Positions 9,047-18,176 of a stretch of DNA of 64,000 nt are shown piece after piece. Each line of letters opens with the position of its first letter. Position 1 is the first letter of the stretch. A program made the position numbers and the translations under genes. The stretch is from Pseudobacter sp. (GTDB taxonomy: Bacteria > Bacteroidota > Bacteroidia > Chitinophagales > Chitinophagaceae). Under the pieces are notes generated by a model. That model saw only the letters and a program-made list of their open reading frames with translations, was not told the origin of the DNA and did no database searches. The stretch spans positions 124,001 to 188,000 of the forward strand of contig JAFIGX010000024.1 in the NCBI GenBank assembly GCA_017849455.1, written 5' to 3'.

Positions 9047-11044
9047 TTAAGAGTTGGGTATGTTGTCGACAAATACGATCGCCCCGCTGGCCGGTATCCT
9101 CACCGACGACCTTTCCTGGTTATTGGTCAGCTTCCAGTTCACCTGGTACTGGAAATCGAAGCTATTCGCCGGAAGGAGGAAGTCGACCCTTTCCGAAAGT
9201 TGATTCCTTGCAGGGTTCAACGTTACCATTTTCGTTTGCTCTACTCCGTTAACATTGTAGAAAAGTTTTACGGTGATGAGACGGATGCTGTTGGAGCTCA
9301 CAATGGTGGGGTCTGCCTGAAATTCTACGGTTCGCTTTTGGATGGGCGGGGCCAGATTGATAGCGCCGCTGGTAGATCTTTGTAATGGAACGCTTACGTT
9401 TTGTCCGCCAAAGAAACTCCACTCGACTTCATATTCATAGTCCATCCATCGTCTGCGGTCATTGTCTCCTTTCCAGCCATACACCATCTTGAAATTATTC
9501 CCGTCGCGGTTGAAATTATTCCTGTCGATCCTGACCTCCTGGTTGGTGATCGCGCCGCTCTGGTGTGTTTTCTTCAGCCTTACATTCACGAAATTGATGA
9601 ACTGGCCGAAGTCCTGCGCGTTCATGCCATCTACGAAGGCGGTCAGTTCCCGCTGTGTATATAAAGGATCATCCAGGTTCACCTGGCGGAACATGATCGT
9701 ATCGTTCATGAACCCGCTCAGGTCGCCGATGTTCTCGTTGAATGGCAGGGTGAGATTATCTGCTATTGCTTTATTCAGATCGATTTTGAAATTACCTTGC
9801 TGGTGGATGCGTTTCATTTCGAAGGTGGCCACTATCGAAAATGCCGGGACCGTTTCGCGGTTCGCGTTGTTGTTACTGTTATTGTTATTGCCCGACCTGT
9901 AGCGTCCATCATCAGGAGCACCCGGCGGATTGGCGCCCGGTGCGGAGATACCGCGTGCACGGGAGGCCGCCGTGGGAGGAGTGCCTTCACTGCCCGCTGC
10001 GGGTGGAGTAGGAGTGGGCGTTTCCGACCCTCCACCGCCAGTTCTTCTGGCTTCATCCGCTCTTCTTCGGTCCTCTTCTTCGCGGTTGATGGTCCTGGCT
10101 TCCTCACGGTTTGTGCGCAACATGGTAGTGGCCCTGTCGAGCAGATTACCATTTTGCTGTCCGGATATGGCTGTCATGTCGGCGATATTCGGAGTGCCTG
10201 TACCATTGACCGGACTGAACATCATATCCGCAATCTTATTATAAGCCGTATTGATCAGTGATTCCATATTGGCATCTTCACCTACCTGGTTCACTTTGAT
10301 GGCGCCGCTGCGAACGAGGTCATCGAAGGCGCCACGGATCTCTGCGGCCAGATAAGTGGAAGCAAAGCCAACGCCAAATGCTTTATGGTCATAGATCTGG
10401 TCGAAGTTGGCTTCGATGGTAGCCCTCTTGGGAGAGTGGTAACCGGGTATTTCCATTTCAAAATTGAAACTGATATCGGGCGTGCTGGTCTTGAAAGATT
10501 CCCACAGGATCTTGGCGCCTTGTTTGGTGAGCTGTATGGACACGGCTGCTTTCTGACCATCGAGGATGGGAGCGCTGCCGAGCCCTACTACCTGCCTGCT
10601 CAGTCCGCCCTGCGGATCTTTGAAGGAAGAAACGATCCCGAACCTCCCTGAGCGGTAAGGCACGGGCCCCTGGATAACACCGGATGGATTCTTACGCAAT
10701 AGTTCGCGTTGAGCTTCTCGGATCTGGTCCTGGGTCACTTCGAGGGTCACTACGGCATGAACGATGCCACCCCCATCGCCTTCTGTGCTGGCGGGTTGGT
10801 CCGGCCCGGAGACCTGGTTGCTGACATACCGGAGAAAAGAGAACTGCGGCCTGCCATTGGCATCCCTGGCGAGATGGACTTTATCCAATGCGTAATAGTA
10901 AACGTTCTCATTATTGATATCGGAGAACAGGGTCAGCTCACCGGCCCTGGTGCGTTTATCGAGATTGACCTGCCCCTGCACAATAGCCATCACACACAAT
11001 AAACATCCTGAAAGGAAGGTTTTTATGATTGATATTTTTTTCAT
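9047..11044 (-). CDS. Exported paralogue family member (665 aa)
   Basis: Signal peptide MKKISIIKTFLSGCLLCVMAIVQGQ, then the family pattern: VYYYALDKVHLARD..G.PQFSFLRYV near residue 50; a middle block with APILDGQKAAVSIQLTKQGA and PDISFNFEMEIPGYHSP; a block with WMDYEYEVEWSFFGG followed by Ig-like strands; and a C-terminus SGAIVFVDNIPNS. Distinctive insertion at about 300-400: a charged coil (EEARTINREEEDRRRADEAR) followed by a Pro/Gly/Ser-rich linker (GGGGSETPTPTPPAAGSEG) and an Asn-rich stretch (NNNNSNNNANRE), looking like a disordered spacer. Most similar by eye to the members at 14553 and 16324. Function unknown. Confidence 0.75.
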   Translation of the reverse strand: MKKISIIKTFLSGCLLCVMAIVQGQVNLDKRTRAGELTLFSDINNENVYYYALDKVHLARDANGRPQFSFLRYVSNQVSGPDQPASTEGDGGGIVHAVVTLEVTQDQIREAQRELLRKNPSGVIQGPVPYRSGRFGIVSSFKDPQGGLSRQVVGLGSAPILDGQKAAVSIQLTKQGAKILWESFKTSTPDISFNFEMEIPGYHSPKRATIEANFDQIYDHKAFGVGFASTYLAAEIRGAFDDLVRSGAIKVNQVGEDANMESLINTAYNKIADMMFSPVNGTGTPNIADMTAISGQQNGNLLDRATTMLRTNREEARTINREEEDRRRADEARRTGGGGSETPTPTPPAAGSEGTPPTAASRARGISAPGANPPGAPDDGRYRSGNNNNSNNNANRETVPAFSIVATFEMKRIHQQGNFKIDLNKAIADNLTLPFNENIGDLSGFMNDTIMFRQVNLDDPLYTQRELTAFVDGMNAQDFGQFINFVNVRLKKTHQSGAITNQEVRIDRNNFNRDGNNFKMVYGWKGDNDRRRWMDYEYEVEWSFFGGQNVSVPLQRSTSGAINLAPPIQKRTVEFQADPTIVSSNSIRLITVKLFYNVNGVEQTKMVTLNPARNQLSERVDFLLPANSFDFQYQVNWKLTNNQERSSVRIPASGAIVFVDNIPNS

Positions 11045-11094
11045 GACAGATTGTTTTATTATTTTACAACTATATATCTACGTTATATTGTATG

Positions 11095-13080
11095 TCAATT
11101 TGTGGCAATACCCAGTACATCCTTGAATTTGTCGAGCACTTTGGAAACGCCGTTCACTTTCCCATCCGGTGATTCCGTGATCACTTTACCGATCTCGATG
11201 GCTTTTTTGAATGCTTCGGAGGTCTTGTCCCGGAATGCATCCGGTATGGTGGCGTACACGTAATCATCATTGCCGCCATTGGTCATAACATTCCAGTCGA
11301 GGGCCAGCTTACCTTCTTCCTTATGGTTGAAGATCATACGATAGGCATAGCCGCGTGTGGCAGGGTCAAGGTAAATGGTCTGCTTTGCCGAGCTTTCATT
11401 TCTTGTAACACTAAGGGGGATATTCGTTTCCACTTCCCTGCCCAGCTTCATGTACCGTAGTTGCAGGGTAGCCCTTGTGATGCCGGCTGCTTTCATATCA
11501 TCCGGGGTGCCTTCAAATTCAATGGCGCGGGACTTTAGCGGTAGTGTCAAGGGAACTCCTTCCCAGGACCCTTTGATCCAGGGAGAGGGATCGGGATAGA
11601 CCACGCCGTCATTGAAGCTCCACTGTGATTGGTATTCATATACCTCGGAATTCCTATCCTCACCACGGGCGTAAGTGAAGGTGGCTTTCATTCCATTCTT
11701 TTTCAGGTATTCCTTATCGATGGTGACGCTCTTGTAAAAATCATTACCATCACTTCTTTTCTTCCTAACATTCACCGTTACATAATTCACATCTTTGCCG
11801 ATCAGTTGTTCGGCGCCTTCACCCAATACGAGGTTGATATCACGGAACTGGAAGAAATTATCATCGAGCCTTACGGAGGCCACACATTTTTTGTTATCGC
11901 GTACTGCATCGTACCAGGAGGCCAGGTTCTCCGTCAGGATCGCTTCTTTGGGAATGGCCAGGCGGTACATCAGGTTGTACACTTCTATTTTGCGGGAAGA
12001 ATGTGATTCCCATTTGGTGCGGTTGAAGCGATAGCGGGCGCCATAGCGGATATTGGGATCGGCTGCTTTGTCCTCATCGCTGGCAGGTTTCGGGCGCTCA
12101 TCCTGGTCGGCCTTATCGGTGAGCGAGCTTACCATAACATTCATGAATTCTTCCACCACTTTATTGGCTACGGCATCATCGGTGGTGTTCTTATCGATGT
12201 CGACAGTCACTGCCTTGGTCTCGATAGCTGAACTGTAGATCCGTTTCACTTCATCATAAGAATAGGTATCATCGTCACCGCTCTTGGTATCACGGTCATC
12301 GTGCCGGTAAGTAGCGGCGAAATTTTCATAAGCGCTTCTGAACTTCGACCAGTCGATCGTGATCTTTCCACGAACTGCGGGGAAGATCACATTGTATTTA
12401 AAGGTGAGCTCCATCGATACATCGGCAATGGAGCGGCTCTTTTCGAGCGTGGCAGCCAGCAATTGTGCGCCGTTCTTATCGAGCTTGGCAGCTACGGCCA
12501 TGGAGGTCCCTGGTGTGGGGGCTGCTTTGCCGGCTGCTACCAGGGCAGGCGTCATTGTCCTGTCGGTGAGCACTGCTGAAATGATGCGGAATGAATTATC
12601 CTTTTCTGTGGTGACATCTACGGCGCCCATTACTTTCGGATTGCTCACCCTGGCAAAAAGCGGGTTGGTAGCAGCGAGCTGCTGCACTTTCTCTTTTACT
12701 TTCTGGGCCAGTTCCGTTTCCTGCTGTGGCGTGAGCCCCCATTTCACGAGAAAATGGGTGAGGGCGCCCTGAACGCCGCCGGCGTCCGTGCGTTCATCGG
12801 TGGTATATTTCAGCAGCAGGAATTCCGGTGTGCCGTCTTCCTTGGCAGCGAGCCGCAGGTGAACGGGCAAATAATAATATTCACCGGAAAAAGCATAATT
12901 GTCCGTGCCTGGCACTTTCTCATTGGTTGTGCGGCCGTACAGGGTTACATTGGTGCCGTCGCTGAGCACTACCGTTATTTTATTCGAGTAGTCCATAAGC
13001 TGGCCATTTGCAAATTGCGCCAGCAACAACAGCACTGCGTAAACCGTCATTCTTTTTGTAATACAGAAAATCCGTTTCAT
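11095..13080 (-). CDS. Exported paralogue family member (661 aa)
   Basis: ATG at 13080 chosen (a TTG three codons earlier is the only alternative). Signal peptide ends near AQFANGQ. Family features: GEYYYLPVHLRLAAKEDGTPEFLLLKY, then THFLVKWGLTPQQE, a middle block with SMAVAAKLDKNGAQLLAATLEKS and IADVSMELTFKYN, VYEYQSQWSFNDG, and VPLTLPLKSRAIEFEGT before Ig-like strands. It has an added C-terminal tail of about 45 residues (PDAFRDKTSEAFKKAIEIGK...KVLDKFKDVLGIATN) that the other members lack. The HFLVKWGLTPQQE segment is closest to the short member at 13815 (HLLMCWGLTLEQE), suggesting these two form a subgroup. Function unknown. Confidence 0.75.
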   Translation of the reverse strand: MKRIFCITKRMTVYAVLLLLAQFANGQLMDYSNKITVVLSDGTNVTLYGRTTNEKVPGTDNYAFSGEYYYLPVHLRLAAKEDGTPEFLLLKYTTDERTDAGGVQGALTHFLVKWGLTPQQETELAQKVKEKVQQLAATNPLFARVSNPKVMGAVDVTTEKDNSFRIISAVLTDRTMTPALVAAGKAAPTPGTSMAVAAKLDKNGAQLLAATLEKSRSIADVSMELTFKYNVIFPAVRGKITIDWSKFRSAYENFAATYRHDDRDTKSGDDDTYSYDEVKRIYSSAIETKAVTVDIDKNTTDDAVANKVVEEFMNVMVSSLTDKADQDERPKPASDEDKAADPNIRYGARYRFNRTKWESHSSRKIEVYNLMYRLAIPKEAILTENLASWYDAVRDNKKCVASVRLDDNFFQFRDINLVLGEGAEQLIGKDVNYVTVNVRKKRSDGNDFYKSVTIDKEYLKKNGMKATFTYARGEDRNSEVYEYQSQWSFNDGVVYPDPSPWIKGSWEGVPLTLPLKSRAIEFEGTPDDMKAAGITRATLQLRYMKLGREVETNIPLSVTRNESSAKQTIYLDPATRGYAYRMIFNHKEEGKLALDWNVMTNGGNDDYVYATIPDAFRDKTSEAFKKAIEIGKVITESPDGKVNGVSKVLDKFKDVLGIATN

Positions 13081-13122
13081 GATTGACAAGATTGAAATGA
13101 TTAAAGGTTTTATGATGGTTGT

Positions 13123-13818
13123 TTATTGAAATGCCAGGAAATAGGGTGGTGGTTTGCGTTTGAGTATCCGTTCCCTGAAAAAACTGCCATTGATCTTGCT
13201 ACCGGGCGACTTGATGATCCTCACATCTACCTGTGCCATCAGTTTCCTGCATAGTTTGTTGGGGGTAGTGCTGAAACCGAATGGCAGGAACTCTTTTGCA
13301 CGTAATCCTTTCCCAGTTATCTTTTCAATGCCCTGCAGTACAAAATCGCTGCAGTTATAAAATCTTGGGTTGAAGGCCCTGCCCGATGCGATCACCGAAT
13401 CGAGGAATTGTTTCAGTGAATGATCGGCCAAAGGTTTCGTAGGGAGCATGAGCAATGCATCGCAGGGATAATGCTCCCGGTGCGGAATGCCATCGCTGTA
13501 CAATGAATTCACGGTAATGGGGGCCGACCAGATAGCATTGGGCAACTTATAAAAAAGGGCCGGCCTGTTCTTCGACAAATGGAAGAATGCAAAATCATCT
13601 TCCTTCGGCCACAGGTCGTAGTAAGTAAGTGCGCCATCCGGTACGGTATCCCATTTGCCGCCGGCTTCCTGAATGCGATAATTATCGATCGCTATACCGG
13701 CATGCCCCGTTCTGCCATCGACAGTGGCATAAATCACCACATAGATATTGCCGGCCGCGTGGCAGAACGGGAGAGCCGATATAACGGTAATGATCATATA
13801 ATAAATGAAGGCTTTCAT
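13123..13818 (-). CDS. Secreted permuted papain-like (YiiX/LRAT-type) cysteine hydrolase candidate
   Basis: 231 residues, signal peptide about 1-22. GHAGIAIDNYRI places a His at residue 39 just before a beta strand, and FYNCSDFVLQGIEKITG places Cys 156 at the start of a helix. This His-then-Cys order is the signature of the circularly permuted NlpC/P60 (LRAT, YiiX) fold, whose known members are lipid- or peptide-bond hydrolases or acyltransferases. A DUF4105-like relation is possible. It starts by a four-base overlap (13815-13818) with the stop of the paralogue upstream, so translation is probably coupled. It lies 42 bases upstream of the 661-aa member. Activity is inferred from two motifs only. 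Confidence 0.68.
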   Translation of the reverse strand: MKAFIYYMIITVISALPFCHAAGNIYVVIYATVDGRTGHAGIAIDNYRIQEAGGKWDTVPDGALTYYDLWPKEDDFAFFHLSKNRPALFYKLPNAIWSAPITVNSLYSDGIPHREHYPCDALLMLPTKPLADHSLKQFLDSVIASGRAFNPRFYNCSDFVLQGIEKITGKGLRAKEFLPFGFSTTPNKLCRKLMAQVDVRIIKSPGSKINGSFFRERILKRKPPPYFLAFQ

Positions 13819-14531
13819 CTCTTTTCGATTTTCAGGAGATTGTATTTACCCAGCTTGTCGATCCATTGCCTGAAGTTCCCTTCCATGACGCCTGTAGCCT
13901 GTGTTGTGCTACGTACGAAGCCATCCTGTTTGGCAATGGTATAAGAGTAGCGGCCTATGAATTTTATGCCGTTCAATTGTTGTGGTTTGCCGATAGCATT
14001 GGCCAGGGCCTCCGCATCGCTGCCACTGAATCGGAAAGAGGCCGCTGTTTTATAACCGGGAAGTGCAGGCAGTCTCACCGGCGAATTGAGCGACCGGCGC
14101 AGGATGCCTGCCACGCCACTGGTTGGTTCGATACTGAACATATCATTATCGGGGAAGCTGATATCGGCAGCGCCCATCAGCACGGTTTGTGAATCGGTCT
14201 GTTTTTGAAGAAGTTCCCCGGCACTGCGTTCCTGTTCTAGTGTGAGCCCCCAGCACATCAGCAGGTGCATCAGCCCGCCATTGATGGGAGCACCAGCACC
14301 ACTGCGGTAGATGACCACGGAGATCTCCGGCCTGTTCTCCCGTTCCGACAACCGGAGCGTCGATGGCAGGTAATAATATTGCTTGCTGTTGCCGGTTGCA
14401 GCGAATACCAACAATTTTTCACCATCAGGCAGTGTCAGCTCCCTGCGGGTATCGCTATCGAGCACCTGTGCCTGCATAGCATGAATTGTTGCAAAGAACA
14501 GGAGAGAGGTATATAGAAATAATCTCATCAT
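13815..14531 (-). CDS. Short exported paralogue family member (238 aa)
   Basis: Signal peptide MMRLFLYTSLLFFATIHAMQAQ. It carries only the N-terminal half of the family: KQYYYLPSTLRLSERENRPEISVVIYR, GGLMHLLMCWGLTLEQE, a block AALPGYKTAASFRFSGSDAEALANAI and RYSYTIAKQDG. The WxYEYxVxW block and the Ig-like C-terminus are missing. The stop overlaps the start of the papain-like gene, so this looks like a stable short form and not decay; no frameshifted remnant is seen downstream because that space is occupied by an intact gene. Most like the N-terminal half of the 661-aa member. Function unknown. Confidence 0.72.
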   Translation of the reverse strand: MMRLFLYTSLLFFATIHAMQAQVLDSDTRRELTLPDGEKLLVFAATGNSKQYYYLPSTLRLSERENRPEISVVIYRSGAGAPINGGLMHLLMCWGLTLEQERSAGELLQKQTDSQTVLMGAADISFPDNDMFSIEPTSGVAGILRRSLNSPVRLPALPGYKTAASFRFSGSDAEALANAIGKPQQLNGIKFIGRYSYTIAKQDGFVRSTTQATGVMEGNFRQWIDKLGKYNLLKIEKR

Positions 14532-14552
14532 ATTATTCGTAGTTGATGGTTT

Positions 14553-16289
14553 TCAGGGATTGGCTGGTAGCTCATCGATGAAGATGATACCGATCTTATC
14601 CTTCCCTGTTTTTTGTACAGGCTCTCCATTGCTTTTGATCCAGGTGATACTATAAGTCACTTCTTCCTGGTCGTTGGGCTGTGTGATCTCGAAACCTTTA
14701 TCGTTCAGGGTTTCATTGATGCCAACGGTGATGCGTTCCTGTTTCTGCTGGTTGAAGAATGGATAGGTGATCTGTACGGAAACGGCGCGAATGCCCTGCT
14801 GTTTGAGGGACTGCATATCGCCTTCCAGCCGGATCGATTTTCTTTTGAATGGTACATACAGGTTGATCATGGCGGCATCCTGTGTCTTCCAGTCGGATTC
14901 ATACATGGCGCCGCCACGGAACTGCCATACAGTGCGTTGCTGGTATTGCAGCCAGTTGGTGCTGTCTTCATAATTGCCGTACACCATGGTGGGCTTGTTA
15001 TTGGTCTTGACCAGCTCTTTGTTGATCAGGACCGACTGCGTGGTCTTGTCGCCGTTGCCATGTTGCTTATTGAGCACTACGGTAACGCTGTTGAGGATCT
15101 TATCGAATTCTTTTTCGAGGTCACCGTCGATGCCTACCACTATGGAGCGGCGTTGGAAAGTGGCTTCCGTGAGGGGCACATCTCGGAAGATGGATCTATC
15201 GGTCCCGTATTTTTTATAGAGGTTGCCGATATTGAAAGTGATGAAATGATGTTGCTGAACAGTGCTCCTGCCTTTGAAGAACAGCCTGCTTTTGCCCGTG
15301 CTTTTCATTTCTTTTAACTGGTAGCCTACATTGAGACCGAAACCGGTGGTTTTCCCGCTCGAGAGGGGCCCGTTGGGGCCAGTCAACTGTGAGAGTGCGC
15401 CCATGAGATCGTTCTGCTGGCGCTCGGGCAGTTGTTCGGGCTGTACAGGCTGGAAGAGCAGATTGAGCAATTTATCGTAGACGGTTTTCAGCAACGCGTC
15501 CATGGCGGCATTGTTACCGTTCACTTTCAGCCTGATGGCCTGGCTTTTGAACGCTTCATCGAAAGCCAGCTTTACATCGGCCGATACGAAATAAATGGAG
15601 CCGCCGGCGTTGAAGCCCTGGCTTTTTTTGAGTTCTGTCCAGTCGATCTCCAGTTCTGCATCATAATCTTCGGTAAGCCCGGAGAATTCCATATCGAAGA
15701 CCAGCGATATATCCGGGGTGTTCATTTTGAAATTCTGCATCATTATCTTCGACGTAAGGGGAGTGAGGCCGAAGGAAAGCGCCACATTGCTGTTTTGCAG
15801 CACAGGCGCATTGCCGGTACATAGCATTTGTTTTTTCTGCACTACCGAATCGCCGGAGATGATCGATGAAACGAGCGAGTAACGGCCTTTATCGAAGACC
15901 AGTGGTCCCCGGATATGGATGCTATCGTTCCTGAATTTTCTGCGAAGTGTCCTTTCTGCCGATTCTACCACGGCCTCCGGCGTATTGTACAATACCAGGA
16001 AGTTCAGGACGGCGCCACCGTCGGATTCATCGATAGTGGAAGCGCTGCCGGTTGATACCCCTGCCTGGGTGCCCATCACATACCGCATATAGGAGAATTG
16101 TGGCAGGCTGTCGCGGTTGCGCGCCAGGCTGGCTTCATGGGGCAGGTATACATATTTAAGGGTATCGCCGTAGAGGGGAAAACACCAGATGCCATCGGCG
16201 AACACGCCCCTGTCGATCAGTGCCATCTGTGCTGCTGCACTGAAGCTTGCCCCCAGGCAAATACCTATTATTAAAATGATCGATCTCAT
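14553..16289 (-). CDS. Exported paralogue family member (578 aa)
   Basis: ATG at 16289 begins the signal peptide (MRSIILIIGICLGASFSAAAQ); starting 17 codons earlier would overlap the upstream gene. Family marks: LKYVYLPHEASLARNRDSLP..SYMRYV, a Ser/Gly-rich loop (GTQAGVSTGSASTIDESDGG), NAPVLQNSNVALSFGLTP, TPDISLVFDMEFSG, WLQYQQRTVWQFRGG, YVPFKRKSIRLEGD, and a C-terminus KIGIIFIDELPANP that closely parallels IVFVDNIPNS of the 665-aa member. A spacer near residue 300 (QPEQLPERQQND...SSGKTTGFG) is shorter than in that member. No known domain recognised. Confidence 0.75.
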   Translation of the reverse strand: MRSIILIIGICLGASFSAAAQMALIDRGVFADGIWCFPLYGDTLKYVYLPHEASLARNRDSLPQFSYMRYVMGTQAGVSTGSASTIDESDGGAVLNFLVLYNTPEAVVESAERTLRRKFRNDSIHIRGPLVFDKGRYSLVSSIISGDSVVQKKQMLCTGNAPVLQNSNVALSFGLTPLTSKIMMQNFKMNTPDISLVFDMEFSGLTEDYDAELEIDWTELKKSQGFNAGGSIYFVSADVKLAFDEAFKSQAIRLKVNGNNAAMDALLKTVYDKLLNLLFQPVQPEQLPERQQNDLMGALSQLTGPNGPLSSGKTTGFGLNVGYQLKEMKSTGKSRLFFKGRSTVQQHHFITFNIGNLYKKYGTDRSIFRDVPLTEATFQRRSIVVGIDGDLEKEFDKILNSVTVVLNKQHGNGDKTTQSVLINKELVKTNNKPTMVYGNYEDSTNWLQYQQRTVWQFRGGAMYESDWKTQDAAMINLYVPFKRKSIRLEGDMQSLKQQGIRAVSVQITYPFFNQQKQERITVGINETLNDKGFEITQPNDQEEVTYSITWIKSNGEPVQKTGKDKIGIIFIDELPANP

Positions 16290-16323
16290 GACAATTGATT
16301 TACCGGTATTGGTTATGCGATAA

Positions 16324-18144
16324 TTATTGATTGATCTCACCCGACCCGATCATGAGAAAATCCGTGGTGAGTTCTTTCAGCTTTCCTCTCTTCTCACCCT
16401 GTGGGGTGAACCTGGTTACCTGGTAGGCCACTGCTTCTGAAGGATCGTGGAATAAGATCACGTCCTGTATATTCGAGAAATCCTTCGACCGCAGGATCAC
16501 TGTTTTCTGTACGGCAGGCTTGCCTCCCAATACTACCAGGAATTTGATCACCACCGTCGATGCCTGCGATGTATCGGCAAAGGCAGACCGGTCCACTTCC
16601 AATGTTACTTTCCGTTTTTTGATCGGGGGTATGAGGGTGATGCCGGGGCCGGAAGCTTTTATCCACTGTGATTCGTCGGCCGGGTCTTTGATCACATAAT
16701 TGGTGCCTTTCAGGTTCCAGCTCACGCGGTATTCATAATCGAGCCAGTCGGTGGAGGATGCGATGCCCAGGCGCGGATAAGACACTTGCTGCATGCCACT
16801 ACCATTGCTCTCGATATTTTTCCTGGTGAACATGACATCGGCGGTAACATCATTGCGGTCTTCAGGATATTTCTTCCTGAAGCTGACGGTCACGAAATTG
16901 AAAATATCGTTGAATGATTCTGCATAGGTGCCGTCGAGCATGAATGAAACATCTCTTTTCTGAAAATCGGCATCGTCGAGGTTGACGATCCTGAAACAAG
17001 CGTTCAGCACTTCGTCGCCCTTCTTCCGCATGGCATCATAAACACCTGCAAGGTTACCGGAGGTGAAGATGGGTACTTTGATAGTGGTAGACTGGCTAAG
17101 GTCGAGGTAGAATTTATTCGTACGGATATCGGAACGTTTCTTCAATACGAACTGGTTGTCGGAATAATAAGGAACGTCCTCTGCGCCGCCGAAGGTTTGG
17201 CTGAACCATCCTCTGTCCTGCCTGCCTTTGATCTGGTCGGGCTCCACCGCAGTTTCACGATCGGGTGTTTTGGCCCAGCCTGTTTTGGCATCGAACATCA
17301 GCTCGATCAGTTTATCGGTCACGAGACTGAGGATGCTCTTCATATCGTCTGCCTTCACACCCAAACCGGCTGTCCGGTCGAACGCATCGATCTTCAATGC
17401 CTGTGTTTGCACCAGTTCATCGGTGATCTTGCGCATCTGGTCGCGGGTGAAACCTTCCTGGAAATTGCTCACCCGGCTATAATGTTCATAGATGGTATTC
17501 ATCTCGGCTGTTACCACAGCCCTGTAAGCTTTTACATACGCTTCATAATAACCGCTCAGGGAGATGGACACATCGGAGGTCTTGCTGGTAAGGGATTCCC
17601 AGAGGAGGGTAGCGCCTTCCTGGCTGAGACTGGCTGCCAGTGCGGCTTTTGAGCCAGGCAGGAATGGTCCGTGCGAATCCACGATCACATTTTGGGTGAA
17701 TGGATTATTGCCGGTGGTATTATTGAGGATGGAAGAGATCACCTTGAAACTGGCCACTCCTTTATCGCCATCTGCCATTGCCTGTTGCAGGGGTACAGGC
17801 CCAACGATCTTTGCGTTCTTATTCTTCAGCACTTCACGCAGTGTGTCCTGGAGCTTTTCGATCTCATCGCCGGGCATCGTAAACTCGATCAGTGCATGAA
17901 AGAGCCCGCCATTCTGACCGGTACTGCCTCTGCCCACATACTTGATGAACATGAATTCATAGCTGCCATCTTCATGGGTGGCCATACGTGGGAAGCGGGG
18001 TATATAATAATAGGCGTTATTGTCTTCATGGTCCTGCAGCAACTGGATTCCTTTGAGCTGCATGCTTCCTTCTCCATATTTTGGGATGGAGAAGGAGAGC
18101 AATGCAGCGGTAAGAGAAATGATGGTTAGGATCAATTTTTTCAT
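16324..18144 (-). CDS. Exported paralogue family member (606 aa)
   Basis: Signal peptide MKKLILTIISLTAALLSFS. Family marks: NAYYYIPRFPRMATHEDGSYEFMFIKYVG near residue 45, GPFLPGSKAALAASLSQEGATLLWESL, KTSDVSISLSGYYEAY, WLDYEYRVSWNLKG, ITLIPPIKKRKVTLEVD and an Ig-like end (AVAYQVTRFTPQGEKRG...TTDFLMIGSGEINQ). Its middle block is closest to that of the 665-aa member (ILDGQKAAVSIQLTKQGAKI), so these are probably duplicates. 34 bases separate it from the next gene. Function unknown; probably exported across the inner membrane, final location not determinable. Confidence 0.75.
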   Translation of the reverse strand: MKKLILTIISLTAALLSFSIPKYGEGSMQLKGIQLLQDHEDNNAYYYIPRFPRMATHEDGSYEFMFIKYVGRGSTGQNGGLFHALIEFTMPGDEIEKLQDTLREVLKNKNAKIVGPVPLQQAMADGDKGVASFKVISSILNNTTGNNPFTQNVIVDSHGPFLPGSKAALAASLSQEGATLLWESLTSKTSDVSISLSGYYEAYVKAYRAVVTAEMNTIYEHYSRVSNFQEGFTRDQMRKITDELVQTQALKIDAFDRTAGLGVKADDMKSILSLVTDKLIELMFDAKTGWAKTPDRETAVEPDQIKGRQDRGWFSQTFGGAEDVPYYSDNQFVLKKRSDIRTNKFYLDLSQSTTIKVPIFTSGNLAGVYDAMRKKGDEVLNACFRIVNLDDADFQKRDVSFMLDGTYAESFNDIFNFVTVSFRKKYPEDRNDVTADVMFTRKNIESNGSGMQQVSYPRLGIASSTDWLDYEYRVSWNLKGTNYVIKDPADESQWIKASGPGITLIPPIKKRKVTLEVDRSAFADTSQASTVVIKFLVVLGGKPAVQKTVILRSKDFSNIQDVILFHDPSEAVAYQVTRFTPQGEKRGKLKELTTDFLMIGSGEINQ

Positions 18145-18176
18145 GACTGTTCGCTTTAAGAGTTTTTATGGTAGTG

